Of a stretch of 64,000 bases of DNA, positions 25,869 through 34,828 are shown piece after piece; position 1 is the stretch's first letter; each line of letters begins with the position of its first letter. The notes under the pieces were generated by a model. The model was not told where the DNA came from. It worked only from the letters and a program-made list of their open reading frames with translations, and did not search any database. The stretch is taken from the NCBI GenBank assembly GCA_965216105.1, contig OZ244147.1, positions 1,302,001-1,366,000 on the forward strand. Direction: 5' to 3'. The DNA is from JAALLB01 sp017643495. Its GTDB lineage: Bacteria > Pseudomonadota > Alphaproteobacteria > Rhizobiales > Rhizobiaceae. The translations under genes and the position numbers were made by a program.

Positions 25869-26900
25869 GTGAACATTTTGGTGACCGGTGGATGCGGATT
25901 TATCGGATCAGCAGTGTGCAGGTTGCTGGCATCCAACAAGGCCTGCAATGTATTCAATCTGGATGCCCTGACATATGCTGCCGAGCCAAGGTCATTGTCC
26001 ATGCTGGAACACCAGGACAATTACCGATTCATTCAAGGTAATATCAACAACAGTGCGCTTGTACTCGATACACTGGAGCAAAACCGGATTTCGGCGATCA
26101 TGCATCTGGCTGCGGAAAGTCACGTTGATCGTTCCATAAACGGGCCGAAAGTGTTTTTGGATACCAATGTTCTGGGCACTTACAGCCTGTTGCAGGCAAG
26201 CCGGGAATATCTTGAAAAGCATCGTGAAATGGCTACCACCTTCCGTTTCCTTCATGTTTCTACAGATGAAGTTTATGGTGATCTAACAGAGAACGACCCG
26301 GCGTTTTCAGAAACACATCCTTACAAGCCGTCTTCTCCTTATTCGGCCTCCAAGGCCGCTTCGGATCATCTGGTTACTGCCTGGGGAAGAACCTTTGGTG
26401 TGCCTTGCCTGATAAGCAATTGCAGTAACAATTATGGTCCCTACCAGTTTCCGGAAAAGCTTATACCCCTAATGATCATAACGGCAATTTCGGGTGGGAA
26501 ACTGCCGGTCTATGGTGACGGGAGTAATGTTCGTGACTGGCTGCATGTGGAAGATCATGCAAGGGCACTTTTGCTTGTTCTGGAACGCGGTCTTACTGGA
26601 GAGACCTATAATATTGGCGGAAATTCCGAGCGCCGGAATATCGACCTTGTCCGTGATATCTGTTCAATTCTGGATGAGCTGTCGCCCAAGGAGGATGGCA
26701 TTTCATATGCGTCGCAAATCAGTTTTGTCGAAGATCGTCCCGGGCATGACAGAAGGTATGCTGTAAACAGCAGCAAGATCGAGAGAGAATTGGGCTGGAA
26801 ACGTATCCATTCACCGGCATCGGGACTGAAGAATACTGTCAAATGGTATCTGGATAACCGCGATTGGTGGCAACCCTTGATGGAGCGGAGTAAATCATGA
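25869..26900 (+). CDS. rmlB: dTDP-glucose 4,6-dehydratase RmlB
   Basis: This enzyme of about 343 residues converts dTDP-glucose to dTDP-4-keto-6-deoxyglucose using bound NAD. The Rossmann motif TGGCGFIGS lies at residues 6-14. The catalytic set STDEVYG (Thr132, Asp133, Glu134) and Tyr158-x3-Lys162 (YSASK) is complete. Further family blocks are HLAAESHVDRSI, NCSNNYGPYQFPEKLIPLMI and GDGSNVRDWLHVEDHARAL. The start is GTG 25869. It overlaps rmlA by four bases. RmlC and RmlD are absent from the window, so the ketosugar probably feeds the aminotransferase two genes downstream rather than rhamnose. Confidence 0.93.
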   Translation: MNILVTGGCGFIGSAVCRLLASNKACNVFNLDALTYAAEPRSLSMLEHQDNYRFIQGNINNSALVLDTLEQNRISAIMHLAAESHVDRSINGPKVFLDTNVLGTYSLLQASREYLEKHREMATTFRFLHVSTDEVYGDLTENDPAFSETHPYKPSSPYSASKAASDHLVTAWGRTFGVPCLISNCSNNYGPYQFPEKLIPLMIITAISGGKLPVYGDGSNVRDWLHVEDHARALLLVLERGLTGETYNIGGNSERRNIDLVRDICSILDELSPKEDGISYASQISFVEDRPGHDRRYAVNSSKIERELGWKRIHSPASGLKNTVKWYLDNRDWWQPLMERSKS

Positions 26901-27796
26901 ATTCCAAGAGAAAAGGAATTATCCTGGCTGGAGGTCTTGGTACCCGGCTTCATCCGCTCACGAAGGTAACATCGAAGCAGTTGCTGCCGGTTTATGACAA
27001 ACCAATGATTTTTTATTCACTGAGCATTTTGTTGTTGGCGGGTATCAGGGATATTGTGCTGATTTCGTCTCCGCATTCGCTGCCCCAATTCAAGGAGTTG
27101 CTGGGGGATGGCTCTGACTGGGGCATAAAGCTCAACTATGTCGAGCAGGCGAATCCCAACGGCATCGCAGAAGCATTGATCCTTTCCGAAGACTACATCA
27201 AGGGTAAACCAAGTGTACTGATCCTCGGGGACAACATATTCTATGGTAACGGACTAACGCAGCTCCTTAAACGAGCTGATGAACAACAGACGGGTGCGAC
27301 TGTCTTTTCATACCGAGTCAGTGATCCAAGTGCCTATGGTGTTGTCAAGATTGACGAGAAGGGCAAGGCGCTTTCAATTGAAGAGAAGCCTGAAAATCCG
27401 CAGTCTAACCTGGCTGTTACGGGTCTGTATTTTTACGATGAACAAGCGCTTGATATCGCCAAAAACATAAAACCAAGTCACAGGGGGGAGCTTGAGATTA
27501 CATCTGTAAACCAGGCGTATATCGACAAAGGTGCCCTGAGTGTGAGTGCATTGTATCGCGGGTTTGCATGGTTTGATGCCGGAACAATTGATGACCTGAT
27601 GGCGGCATCTGAATTCGTGCGCCAGATTGAAAAAAGGCAAGGACAGAAAATCAGTTGTCCCGAAGAGATTTGTCTCAACAAGGAATGGATATCAGTTGCA
27701 GAGCTGGAAGCAATTCTTGGTGCAAGAAAGCCCAGTGACTACAATACGTATCTACAAGGCTTGATTGACGACTTGAAGAACAAAGATTTCAGATAA
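26897..27796 (+). CDS. rmlA: Glucose-1-phosphate thymidylyltransferase RmlA
   Basis: This 299-residue nucleotidyltransferase makes dTDP-glucose from dTTP and glucose-1-phosphate. The nucleotide-binding opening is GIILAGGLGTRLHPLT, with a conserved Lys in SKQLLPVYDKPMIFY. Other family motifs are ADEQQTGATVFSYRVSDPSAYG, split by one conserved V at the end, and EEKPENPQSNLAVTGLYFYD; RGELEITSVNQAYI and FAWFDAGTIDDLMAASEF follow. It overlaps rmlB by four bases and is followed directly, with no gap, by the aminotransferase gene. It supplies the first committed step of the dTDP-sugar route in this island. Confidence 0.94.
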   Translation: MNSKRKGIILAGGLGTRLHPLTKVTSKQLLPVYDKPMIFYSLSILLLAGIRDIVLISSPHSLPQFKELLGDGSDWGIKLNYVEQANPNGIAEALILSEDYIKGKPSVLILGDNIFYGNGLTQLLKRADEQQTGATVFSYRVSDPSAYGVVKIDEKGKALSIEEKPENPQSNLAVTGLYFYDEQALDIAKNIKPSHRGELEITSVNQAYIDKGALSVSALYRGFAWFDAGTIDDLMAASEFVRQIEKRQGQKISCPEEICLNKEWISVAELEAILGARKPSDYNTYLQGLIDDLKNKDFR

Positions 27797-28945
27797 ATGT
27801 CAGCCACCCCCGAGATTCCCTTTAACATTCCGTATGTGACCGGTGCAGAACTGGGAGCGGTAGGCGATGCCATAACGAGAAGGACATTGCATGGTGATGG
27901 TTACTTTACCAAGCGCTGTCAAAAACATTTTGTAGGCACACTTTCTGCGGATAGCGCATTTCTCACAGGCTCATGCAGTCTGGCAATGGACATGGCGACA
28001 CTTGTTGCCAATATCCGGGCGGGAGATGAAGTTCTTGTACCCAATTTCACATTTGTTTCGACTGCCCAATCCGTAGCATTGCGGGGCGCTGTTCCTGTTT
28101 TTTGTGACATTCGACCTGATACGCTAAACTTGGACGAAGGCCGGCTTGAAGAAGCCCTTACGGAAAAAACCAAAGCCATCCTGCCCATTCACTATGCGGG
28201 TATTTCTGCAGAAATGACTGCCATCTGCCAGTTTGCGGAAAAACATGGGCTGATGGTGATCGAAGATGCGGCCCAGGCGATTGGATGCAAATATGAGGAG
28301 AAGCCAGTCGGAACGTATGGTGACATGTCAGCCTTCAGTTTCCATGCGACAAAGAATATCCAGTGCGGTGAAGGCGGAATGCTGGTGGTAAACAACCCGG
28401 CATATACGGATGCCTGTGCCATAGCCTGGGAGAAAGGCACTGATCGGCGTGAGTTTCTCTCCGGAAATGTGCAAAAATATCAATGGCAATCCCTGGGAAA
28501 CAGTTTTCTGGCCAGTGAGCTCACTGCTGCGTTTCTTCATGCGCAGTTAGAGTCAGAATTGGAAATCAACAAGAGCCGCACGGCCATATGGCAGCGCTAT
28601 CAGGATGCCTTTTTGCCGTTGTCCGGTAAACATGGTTTTCAGTGTCCATTTGTACCGGATAATGTCACTCATAACGGCCATCTGTATTATCTGGTTCTGC
28701 CTGATAGCCACGTTCGTACAGCATTCATCTCCCACATGGCCGAACAAGGAATACAGATTGTATTCCATTATACTCCTTTACAAGAAAGCACTGGTGGCAG
28801 GGTTTATGGCCGTGTTGGCACAGATTTGAATGTCTCTTCTGACATTCCGCACCGCCTGGTCCGCTTGCCACTTTACCCGGATTTGCTTCCCGACATGCAA
28901 GACCGTGTAATCAATTCAACCATCCGTTTTCTGGAAAGGCTCTGA
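27797..28945 (+). CDS. DegT/DnrJ/EryC1 sugar aminotransferase, WecE (RffA)-like
   Basis: This 382-residue PLP enzyme closely follows WecE, which makes dTDP-4-amino-4,6-dideoxygalactose from dTDP-4-keto-6-deoxyglucose. Shared blocks are IPFNIPYVTGAEL, GDGYFTKRCQK, FLTGSCSLAMDMA, VLVPNFTFVSTAQSVALRGA and VIEDAAQAIG (PLP Asp157). The Schiff-base Lys186 lies in SFHATKNIQCGEGG, and REKGT-like EKGTDRREFLSGNVQKYQW also matches. It starts at the base after the rmlA stop. The product is probably a dTDP-4-amino-4,6-dideoxyhexose; galacto or gluco configuration cannot be settled by eye. Confidence 0.88.
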   Translation: MSATPEIPFNIPYVTGAELGAVGDAITRRTLHGDGYFTKRCQKHFVGTLSADSAFLTGSCSLAMDMATLVANIRAGDEVLVPNFTFVSTAQSVALRGAVPVFCDIRPDTLNLDEGRLEEALTEKTKAILPIHYAGISAEMTAICQFAEKHGLMVIEDAAQAIGCKYEEKPVGTYGDMSAFSFHATKNIQCGEGGMLVVNNPAYTDACAIAWEKGTDRREFLSGNVQKYQWQSLGNSFLASELTAAFLHAQLESELEINKSRTAIWQRYQDAFLPLSGKHGFQCPFVPDNVTHNGHLYYLVLPDSHVRTAFISHMAEQGIQIVFHYTPLQESTGGRVYGRVGTDLNVSSDIPHRLVRLPLYPDLLPDMQDRVINSTIRFLERL

Positions 28946-28947
28946 TC

Positions 28948-29850
28948 ATGACGCAGCCTGTCCGGGAAAAGCTGGTTGGAAATGAGGGTGAATTTCAAAA
29001 ACTCCTGCAGCGCTTTGACAACAGGGAATTTCGCACGATGCTGTGCGAGAAACACGGCTTGTCAGCGGAAGAAGTCGATACAAACCTGGATACGTATTTT
29101 GCCGAGATGTTGTTTGGGTACCGGTTCGTAGTTCAACACTTGCCTGCGGGGCGTTTGCGGATTCTGGAAGTTGGAGCAGGCTTGGGGTTGATATCGACAT
29201 ACCTGCAAGGTCTTGGACACAATGTCGTGGCTCTTGAACCTGCCGGGTTGTCGTTTGACTTCTTTGAGGTAACCAAGCAGGAAATCTGGCGTATATTGGG
29301 TACAGATGCACCGGAACTGCTCGAAAAAACGGCTGAAGAGTTGTCGCCGCAAACAGATGGGTTTTTCAATTTTTCCTTTTCCATCAATGTAATGGAACAC
29401 ATTGCCGATATAGAAAAGGCAACTTCGTCGATTTCATCAGTTCTCAAACCTGGTGGTGTTAGCGTTAACACCTGTCCAAACTATATTGTGCCATATGAGC
29501 CGCATTTTGGAATTCCGCTGCTCCCCTTTTTCCCCGGCTTGACCAAATATTTGTTTGCAAGAAAAATTAGTGAAAACCGACCGTTATGGGATTCGCTCAA
29601 TTTTATCACGCTTACCCGTGTGAAGCGGATGGCGGTTCAGAATGAACTAAAGGTTGCATTTGAGAGAGGCCTGATACTCAAAAGCTTCATGAGGTTCGAA
29701 GAGGATCATGAATTCCTTGAGAGGCACAAAAACAGCATAGTGGGCAGATCCTACAGTTTTCTGAAAGCCAGTAAAATCCTGGGTATACTTGGTTTTCTGC
29801 CTCCGTTGATGAGCACGCCAATGGTGTTTACGTATCATAAAGGCCAATGA
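28948..29850 (+). CDS. Class I SAM-dependent methyltransferase (glycan cluster)
   Basis: This 300-residue protein has the SAM motif ILEVGAGLGLISTYLQGLG (about residues 70-88), followed by VVALEPAG and the block FSFSINVMEHIADIEKA. The C-terminal 100 residues include a hydrophobic stretch (GIPLLPFFPGLTKYLF), suggesting a lipid-linked or membrane-near substrate. It lies two bases after the aminotransferase stop and is the last gene of the rightward rml operon. An O- or N-methyltransferase for the sugar or its lipid-linked form is the simplest role. Confidence 0.75.
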   Translation: MTQPVREKLVGNEGEFQKLLQRFDNREFRTMLCEKHGLSAEEVDTNLDTYFAEMLFGYRFVVQHLPAGRLRILEVGAGLGLISTYLQGLGHNVVALEPAGLSFDFFEVTKQEIWRILGTDAPELLEKTAEELSPQTDGFFNFSFSINVMEHIADIEKATSSISSVLKPGGVSVNTCPNYIVPYEPHFGIPLLPFFPGLTKYLFARKISENRPLWDSLNFITLTRVKRMAVQNELKVAFERGLILKSFMRFEEDHEFLERHKNSIVGRSYSFLKASKILGILGFLPPLMSTPMVFTYHKGQ

Positions 29851-29864
29851 CACCGTATTGTGAT

Positions 29865-30236
29865 TCAGCCGTAGGCAGCAATCAGGCACAGACCGCCGAC
29901 AATTAGCATGCAACCGAGTATTTGTTGTATGGCAAATGTTTCTCCCAAAAACAGGAAACTACCCGTCATAACAAGCGGATAGGCCAGAGATGCAAAAGCA
30001 AAAGCCACGCCCAAGGATGTTCGAGAGATTGCAGTGTACCATATGACTGCGGCAATTATCAGCATTATCAAGGCTAACCACAAATAAGCATCCCTGACTG
30101 CCTGAAATATGAATGACAATAATCCATGATATGAAATAACGATTTCACCATGCGCAACGGTAAACCTGTATTTGATAATGATTTGTACAAATGAGAGTAT
30201 TATTACTGCCAATATCAACATTGCATATACGTGCAC
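29865..30236 (-). CDS. Small four-helix DMT-superfamily transporter (ArnE/ArnF- or EamA-like)
   Basis: This 123-residue protein consists of four hydrophobic helices. They are MLILAVIILSFVQIIIKY, LWLALIMLIIAAVIWYTA, VAFAFASLAYPLVMTGSFLF and IQQILGCMLIVGGLCLIAA. The pattern LAYPLVMTGSFLFLGE is typical of DMT-type exporters, including ArnE/ArnF, which flip undecaprenyl-phosphate-linked aminoarabinose. It is the last gene of the leftward arm of the island and ends 14 bases from the converging methyltransferase. A flippase role for a lipid-linked aminosugar is inferred from size, fold and the GtrB/ArnC-like gene in the same operon. Confidence 0.7.
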   Translation of the reverse strand: MHVYAMLILAVIILSFVQIIIKYRFTVAHGEIVISYHGLLSFIFQAVRDAYLWLALIMLIIAAVIWYTAISRTSLGVAFAFASLAYPLVMTGSFLFLGETFAIQQILGCMLIVGGLCLIAAYG

Positions 30237-30306
30237 AGGCGTTTCCTTTCAGTGGCTTTGCAAAACAATAATGTGAAAGCATGCAAAGCGGCTGAGCGTA
30301 TTACGG

Positions 30307-31230
30307 TTAAGTATTCTCAAGAACTGCAAGGCCAAACCCGCTCTTGCCATATCCGTTTCCGTTATAGAGCATATATCGACATTCCTTGTGATCGAATACG
30401 AATGGATATTCGATCATCTCCGAATCCCATCCTTCTTTTGAAACATCAATGCCGGATTTGCCGAGGTCCAGAGCCCATTTGTTCCCATTCCGGGAACAGG
30501 CATATCCAATGCGATATGTCTGGCCTGTTCCGCTGCGGTATGAGAACCACATTTCTTGTCTGCCATCCTGGTGTCTGGTTACCGTAGGCCGGGAAAAAGC
30601 TTGGGCTGTACCGATTTGATAAGGCACTGCCAGTCCATGTTTATTCCATGTATGACCATCGTCAGAAGTTGCGTGTTGCAGGACATGCAGCATCTCACCA
30701 TTTCCGGTATCCCAAGTCCGGGTGGATCCATACCACATATCATATCCCCCCTCAGTCGTTTCCTGAACCCATGGATAGGACAGGCTGATAGGGTCAGTTG
30801 TATCTGCCGCCAGAAACGCTTGTGATCCATCCAGCTCGAGGGACAGCTCCGGTGTAAGAACCAGACGGCCGATATCACCACGCCAATGTGCATTTTGTGG
30901 TACTTGCCATCCCATGAACAATATGAAGCGAGCGTTGCCAGTATTGTAGCAATTCCCAATGCTGATGCCGTCTGCATAAAAACTGCCTTCTGGACCGTGT
31001 TCGAAGAAGGGCAGGTAGTGGTCAGAAATCACTTCACGCTTGATGATGTCGATATCAACAGCTCCCACAGAGGAACGATTATGTGAATCGCGACCGCTGT
31101 AAAATATCCTGTAGACATCATCGTGCATGTGAACCGGCAACGGGTTTGCGGCATGTGTAAGAAGTTTAGGGTGTCTCCCCGTTGTGGCTGGCTGGTAGAG
31201 CCTGCCCAATTTCACCCATTGTTGCTTCAT
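30307..31230 (-). CDS. Beta-propeller glycosidase-like protein (GH43/GH32-like)
   Basis: This protein of about 307 residues has the repeated blades of a five-bladed propeller. Examples are RIFYSGRDSHNRSSVGAVDI, FILFMGWQVPQNAHWRGDIG, YDMWYGSTRTWDTGNGEML, EMWFSYRSGTGQTYRIGYA and CRYMLYNGNGYGKSGFGLAV. Such domains occur in GH43/GH32 enzymes and in propeller domains of some glycan-synthesis proteins. No signal peptide is seen, so a cytoplasmic role in glycan modification is more likely than external digestion. The start at 31230 overlaps the acyltransferase stop (ATGA). Catalytic acids cannot be assigned with confidence. Confidence 0.65.
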   Translation of the reverse strand: MKQQWVKLGRLYQPATTGRHPKLLTHAANPLPVHMHDDVYRIFYSGRDSHNRSSVGAVDIDIIKREVISDHYLPFFEHGPEGSFYADGISIGNCYNTGNARFILFMGWQVPQNAHWRGDIGRLVLTPELSLELDGSQAFLAADTTDPISLSYPWVQETTEGGYDMWYGSTRTWDTGNGEMLHVLQHATSDDGHTWNKHGLAVPYQIGTAQAFSRPTVTRHQDGRQEMWFSYRSGTGQTYRIGYACSRNGNKWALDLGKSGIDVSKEGWDSEMIEYPFVFDHKECRYMLYNGNGYGKSGFGLAVLENT

Positions 31231-31892
31231 ATGTTCCGTAGCCTTGAACTGGGCACTCTTGAGCGTTCTGTGGCCGCCCCCAGGTAAACACCTTCCGGTT
31301 CTGCATCCCCGAGTAACAAAGACCCGGCTCCTATCACACAACGCTCTCCCACCGTGATGTTGTCACGCAACGTTGCATTTACGCCAATGAAGCATTGTTC
31401 CCCAATATTCACGCTACCTGATACGACTACGTGAGAAGCCACAAAGGTGTGGTCTCCGATTGTTGAGTGGTGACCAATATGGTTTCCACTCCACAGGGTG
31501 ACGTTGTTTCCTATTACTGAAAACGGTTGAATGGTATTGTCTTCGAGAATGAAGCAGTTCTCGCCAATATTCCACTCATTCAGAACTGTTGCCTTGGAAC
31601 TGACATAGCTGGCTATGTCATAACCAAGCTCTTTTGCTTCCAGATATTTGTTTTTTCTTAGCGAATTGATTTTCGAATAACTGAGTGCGGTAAAAAATGA
31701 ATATTTTTCAGGTGGATAGATGCTCGCGACCTCATCAAATGCCACCACTGGCAAATCACAGAATTGAGTATCTTCCATGAATTCGCGATCTACAGTGAAT
31801 GCGACGACTTTCATGTCGGTATCGGTGCGAAAGTAATAACTCGCCAATTGGGCGATGTCTCCAGTGCCGAAAATCACCAACTCTTTCTTCAT
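31227..31892 (-). CDS. NeuD-like hexapeptide-repeat acyltransferase
   Basis: This 221-residue protein has an N-terminal PglD/NeuD-type Rossmann region (LVIFGTGDIAQLASYYF). A left-handed beta-helix of hexapeptide repeats follows (IGENCFILEDNTIQPFSVIG, VTLWSGNHIGHHSTIGDHTF, VNIGEQCFIGVNATLRDNIT). Sialic-acid O-acetyltransferase NeuD and bacillosamine N-acetyltransferase PglD share this plan. With a WecE-like aminotransferase in the same island, N-acylation of the 4-amino group is the best guess. The catalytic His is probably one of those in HIGHHSTIG. It is three bases from the upstream methyltransferase gene. Confidence 0.8.
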   Translation of the reverse strand: MKKELVIFGTGDIAQLASYYFRTDTDMKVVAFTVDREFMEDTQFCDLPVVAFDEVASIYPPEKYSFFTALSYSKINSLRKNKYLEAKELGYDIASYVSSKATVLNEWNIGENCFILEDNTIQPFSVIGNNVTLWSGNHIGHHSTIGDHTFVASHVVVSGSVNIGEQCFIGVNATLRDNITVGERCVIGAGSLLLGDAEPEGVYLGAATERSRVPSSRLRNI

Positions 31893-31894
31893 GA

Positions 31895-32527
31895 TTATTT
31901 CCTTACCAGAATGGTGAATTCATAAAGATGGTAGTCATGAAGCAAGGCGACATTGCGGGAGTAGCGTTTCTTGCAAAAATCAAACCATTCACACGGATCG
32001 GCATAAAACAAATTATCACGCATCTTGTCTGAGTCAGAATACGAAGTCAGACAATTAAAGGCAAAGCCCGTCCTGCTTGTCTTGTTCAACACATCCAAAG
32101 TGTCTTTTATGTATTTTGCCCATTCGTCGTCACTATTTTTCAGTCTGACGTTAAATATTCCACTTGCAATTCCGTAGTCGGCATTTTGGTCAGGTTCGGA
32201 AGCATTTATGAATCTGGCATTTGAAACTAGGTCATATCGCTTTCTTGCAGCCTGAATCATTTCTTTCGATACATCTATTCCGAGGTATGATGCTATTTCG
32301 TATCCCGATGTTAGATGGTCCAGCATGGCGCCGTAACCACACCCGAGATCGTTTATAGCAATCGGACCTGCTTCACCCTCCAAAACCCGGCATAATTGTT
32401 CAAAACGAAGGACCTGGCTCTGCTCACTGTTCCAGTCGACGCCGTTTGGTGTCTCTCCGTGTTCTTGAAGCTTCCGGGAATAGTAATTTGCAACCTTGGA
32501 GAGCAGGGTGGCTTTGCTATTTTCCAT
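31895..32527 (-). CDS. Class I SAM-dependent methyltransferase (glycan cluster)
   Basis: This 210-residue enzyme has motif I INDLGCGYGAMLDHL (about residues 57-71) and the acidic loop YLGIDVSKEMI. A DUF268-like core region (DYGIASGIFNVRL) follows. It overlaps the glycosyltransferase gene upstream by 11 bases, so the two are co-translated. The acceptor is unknown; given the surroundings it is probably a sugar or lipid-linked sugar. It is one of three methyltransferases in the leftward arm. Confidence 0.75.
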   Translation of the reverse strand: MENSKATLLSKVANYYSRKLQEHGETPNGVDWNSEQSQVLRFEQLCRVLEGEAGPIAINDLGCGYGAMLDHLTSGYEIASYLGIDVSKEMIQAARKRYDLVSNARFINASEPDQNADYGIASGIFNVRLKNSDDEWAKYIKDTLDVLNKTSRTGFAFNCLTSYSDSDKMRDNLFYADPCEWFDFCKKRYSRNVALLHDYHLYEFTILVRK

Positions 32528-33437
32528 AAATCTGCCTGATGATGGTGTACGGCCGCTGTTTGGTCTCGGAAAAGATCTTGGATAGATAAATTCCGACCAC
32601 GCCGATAAATGAAATGATCATTCCGCCCAACAGCCAGATGGAGGCCATGACTGATGTCCAACCGCTTAATGGTGACGCCAGAAACAGTTTGAGCGCAATG
32701 AGATACAAGATGTAGAGAAATGATAACAGACTGATACACAATCCCATGTAGAAAATCCCGACCAGGGGGGCGTCACTGAACGAGGTGACAGAATTGATCA
32801 ACAGGAAAAGTTTTCTTCGAAACGTATATGTGGTTTCACTGTTACTGTGTTTTTTTACATGGTGAGGTATTTGGTGAAAACCTGTTATGTGCCAGAGTCC
32901 GGCCATGAACAGTTCTCTTTCCTGATGTTCCAATAAGGCCTTTACATATCTAAGGGACATGAGACGTGCTGTGACGACATTTTCCGGTAGCGAATATCCA
33001 GTTAGCAGCTTGAAGATGGAATAGTACCAGTTACCGCTACATCGCTCAAAAAAACTGCCTTTTCTGCGCTTTTGAACGCCATATATCACATCGCATTTTT
33101 GTTCTTCCATACTCGCGGAAAAATCCAGAAGCCATTCCGGCTCCTCTTCCAGATCACTGTCGATCAGGAATATCTTCTCTCCTTCCGCATGCATCAGCCC
33201 GGTCATCATCGCCCGGTGATGCCCAAAGTTGCGGGACAGATCTATCACAAGTACTTTTGAATCGTGCTCGGTGAGGCTTATCGCTAGTTCCAGGCTTTCA
33301 TCGGGCGATCCATCGTTCACCAGAACAATCTGGTAATCATCCCCGACCAGCTTTCGCGCTGCCGCACTAGATCTTTCATAAAATTCGTTCAGATACGGAG
33401 CAGACTTGAACAAGGTTGCGACAATAGAAAGTTTCAT
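32517..33437 (-). CDS. Family 2 glycosyltransferase with C-terminal membrane helices (GtrB/ArnC/DPM1-like)
   Basis: This 306-residue protein has a GT2 catalytic domain (LSIVATLFKSAPYLNEFYE, IVLVNDGSPDES with Asp42, and the metal-binding IDSDLEEEPEW with Asp93 and Asp95). Two membrane helices follow at about residues 226-250 and 266-290, then a basic tail. This is the plan of GtrB, ArnC and dolichol-phosphate-mannose synthases, which load a sugar onto undecaprenyl or dolichyl phosphate. It overlaps the WbqC gene by four bases and the methyltransferase by 11. It is the likely lipid-loading enzyme of the island. Confidence 0.85.
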   Translation of the reverse strand: MKLSIVATLFKSAPYLNEFYERSSAAARKLVGDDYQIVLVNDGSPDESLELAISLTEHDSKVLVIDLSRNFGHHRAMMTGLMHAEGEKIFLIDSDLEEEPEWLLDFSASMEEQKCDVIYGVQKRRKGSFFERCSGNWYYSIFKLLTGYSLPENVVTARLMSLRYVKALLEHQERELFMAGLWHITGFHQIPHHVKKHSNSETTYTFRRKLFLLINSVTSFSDAPLVGIFYMGLCISLLSFLYILYLIALKLFLASPLSGWTSVMASIWLLGGMIISFIGVVGIYLSKIFSETKQRPYTIIRQIYGK

Positions 33438-34126
33438 TTCACATACTTCATGTATTTCGGTGCATCTTTTCCGCAGTTATACAGCAGGTCAAGAATGGTT
33501 ACGCCGTGCTCAAATTCACCCCAGAGTTGGGGATACCCCTCGTAACCCAAATAATCGAACCATGTAACCTTGATTGCGTATTCATCGAAAACCTTCTCGA
33601 CCAGATAGTCCCGGGCTGACGGCCCGGAAACATATTCTGTGCCCCCGGCTTGCATGCAGAGGTTGGCCAAGCGTTCCGACTTTCCCTCACAAACTTCATA
33701 ATCCCAGGAGTTTGAAATTGTTGTTCCTATGGACAGGTATTCACAAATACGTTCAATAAACTGTCTGTTCAATTTTGACAGGTAATCATGCTTGTTCTCG
33801 AGATAAAGCGGCTCAAGCCAAGTATTTATCTCGTCAAAAAACGGTGCGCGTTTGTAGTTGGCTTGAAGTGTTTTCCAGTGTGATGCAGCCCAGTTCGCAT
33901 CATGAATTCTGGTTTCCCGGATTTTCTGCTCGTACTTTCCCTTTACATCTACAGGTATGGTTAGCCAGCTTGTGCCTTGGGGAGTTTTTATCTTGTTTCT
34001 GTTTCGCCAGTCACGACGGGTATATTGCATGTCATCAAAAAGGATAAATTCGTCCACGTGAGCAATCAGGTCAAAATATCCTTTCCAGGGGATATAGTTG
34101 GACTGGAGTATTGCTACCTTTTTCAT
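33434..34126 (-). CDS. WbqC-family protein
   Basis: This protein of 230 residues opens with KKVAILQSNYIPWKGYFDLI and FILFDDMQYTRRDWRNRNKI, the signature of the WbqC family. The C-terminal half has the family pattern ISGPSARDYL-like (YVSGPSARDYLVEKVFDE). WbqC proteins are found in O-antigen and aminosugar clusters; some are thought to modify amino groups of sugars, but the reaction is not firmly established. The start at 34126 overlaps the upstream methyltransferase stop (ATGA). Its presence here supports a 4-amino sugar product. Confidence 0.85.
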   Translation of the reverse strand: MKKVAILQSNYIPWKGYFDLIAHVDEFILFDDMQYTRRDWRNRNKIKTPQGTSWLTIPVDVKGKYEQKIRETRIHDANWAASHWKTLQANYKRAPFFDEINTWLEPLYLENKHDYLSKLNRQFIERICEYLSIGTTISNSWDYEVCEGKSERLANLCMQAGGTEYVSGPSARDYLVEKVFDEYAIKVTWFDYLGYEGYPQLWGEFEHGVTILDLLYNCGKDAPKYMKYVK

Positions 34127-34749
34127 TGCGCCGAAATCGCCATAACACAATGGGAATACGGAATACGCAAGCGGTCAGTGTGGATCGCTGTTTCGGCATT
34201 TTCGAATATGGACAATGCAAGTGTTCTGTAGCCTGCTTCGGTTCTGATATTCTGGCCACTATCGCGATCGCACATCCACTTGGAGAAAAAATTCTGTCCC
34301 TCATGATAAACCGGATCGATTGAAACAAACTTGCCGGAGGTGCCCAAGACTTTTTGGCAGGCCGTTAGCAATGCGTTTGCCTGTGTATCATCGAGGTGAT
34401 GCAGCACACCAAATGCGAAAACATAATCGAATTTTTCCGTGTCCAGAGGCAAATCTGTCGATACATCACCAACCACGAATTCTGCCCGGTCTGAAGCATA
34501 AAGGGAACTTGCCCGTTCAATGTGGTCCTTGTTCCAATCCATTCCTACATAAGCGGCACAATCTGACAGATTTGGGTACCAACTTCCGGGACCACATCCA
34601 ACTTCGAGTACGCGCTTGTTCTGCAAGTCATTGAAATAGTTTTGTTTGAAATATCTTTTGGCACTCTTGGCGCCAAGAAATTCCTGGAACATCCGATAAA
34701 TCAAGGGGATGGTAACGAGTTGATACACCCCTTCAGTTTTCTCTGCCAT
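34123..34749 (-). CDS. Class I SAM-dependent methyltransferase (glycan cluster)
   Basis: This 208-residue enzyme has motif I VLEVGCGPGSWYPNLSDCA (about residues 48-66), the acidic residue in YVGMDWNKDHI, and the block FDYVFAFGVLHHLDDTQ. It belongs to the methyltransferase 11/25 type. It lies 79 bases downstream of the PhyH-like gene and overlaps the WbqC gene by four bases. The acceptor cannot be told from sequence; sugar O-methylation is the simplest contextual guess. Confidence 0.75.
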   Translation of the reverse strand: MAEKTEGVYQLVTIPLIYRMFQEFLGAKSAKRYFKQNYFNDLQNKRVLEVGCGPGSWYPNLSDCAAYVGMDWNKDHIERASSLYASDRAEFVVGDVSTDLPLDTEKFDYVFAFGVLHHLDDTQANALLTACQKVLGTSGKFVSIDPVYHEGQNFFSKWMCDRDSGQNIRTEAGYRTLALSIFENAETAIHTDRLRIPYSHCVMAISAQ

Positions 34750-34828
34750 TCAGTTTACCTTGCAATTACAACTGGTTGCCCGATTTGCCCCGTACGATTC
34801 AAATTATCAACGGAGGCTTGGATAATGC

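Noticed and set aside
25836..28945. A rhamnose biosynthesis locus
   Set aside because: RmlA and RmlB are present but RmlC and RmlD are absent; the WecE-like aminotransferase points to an aminosugar instead.
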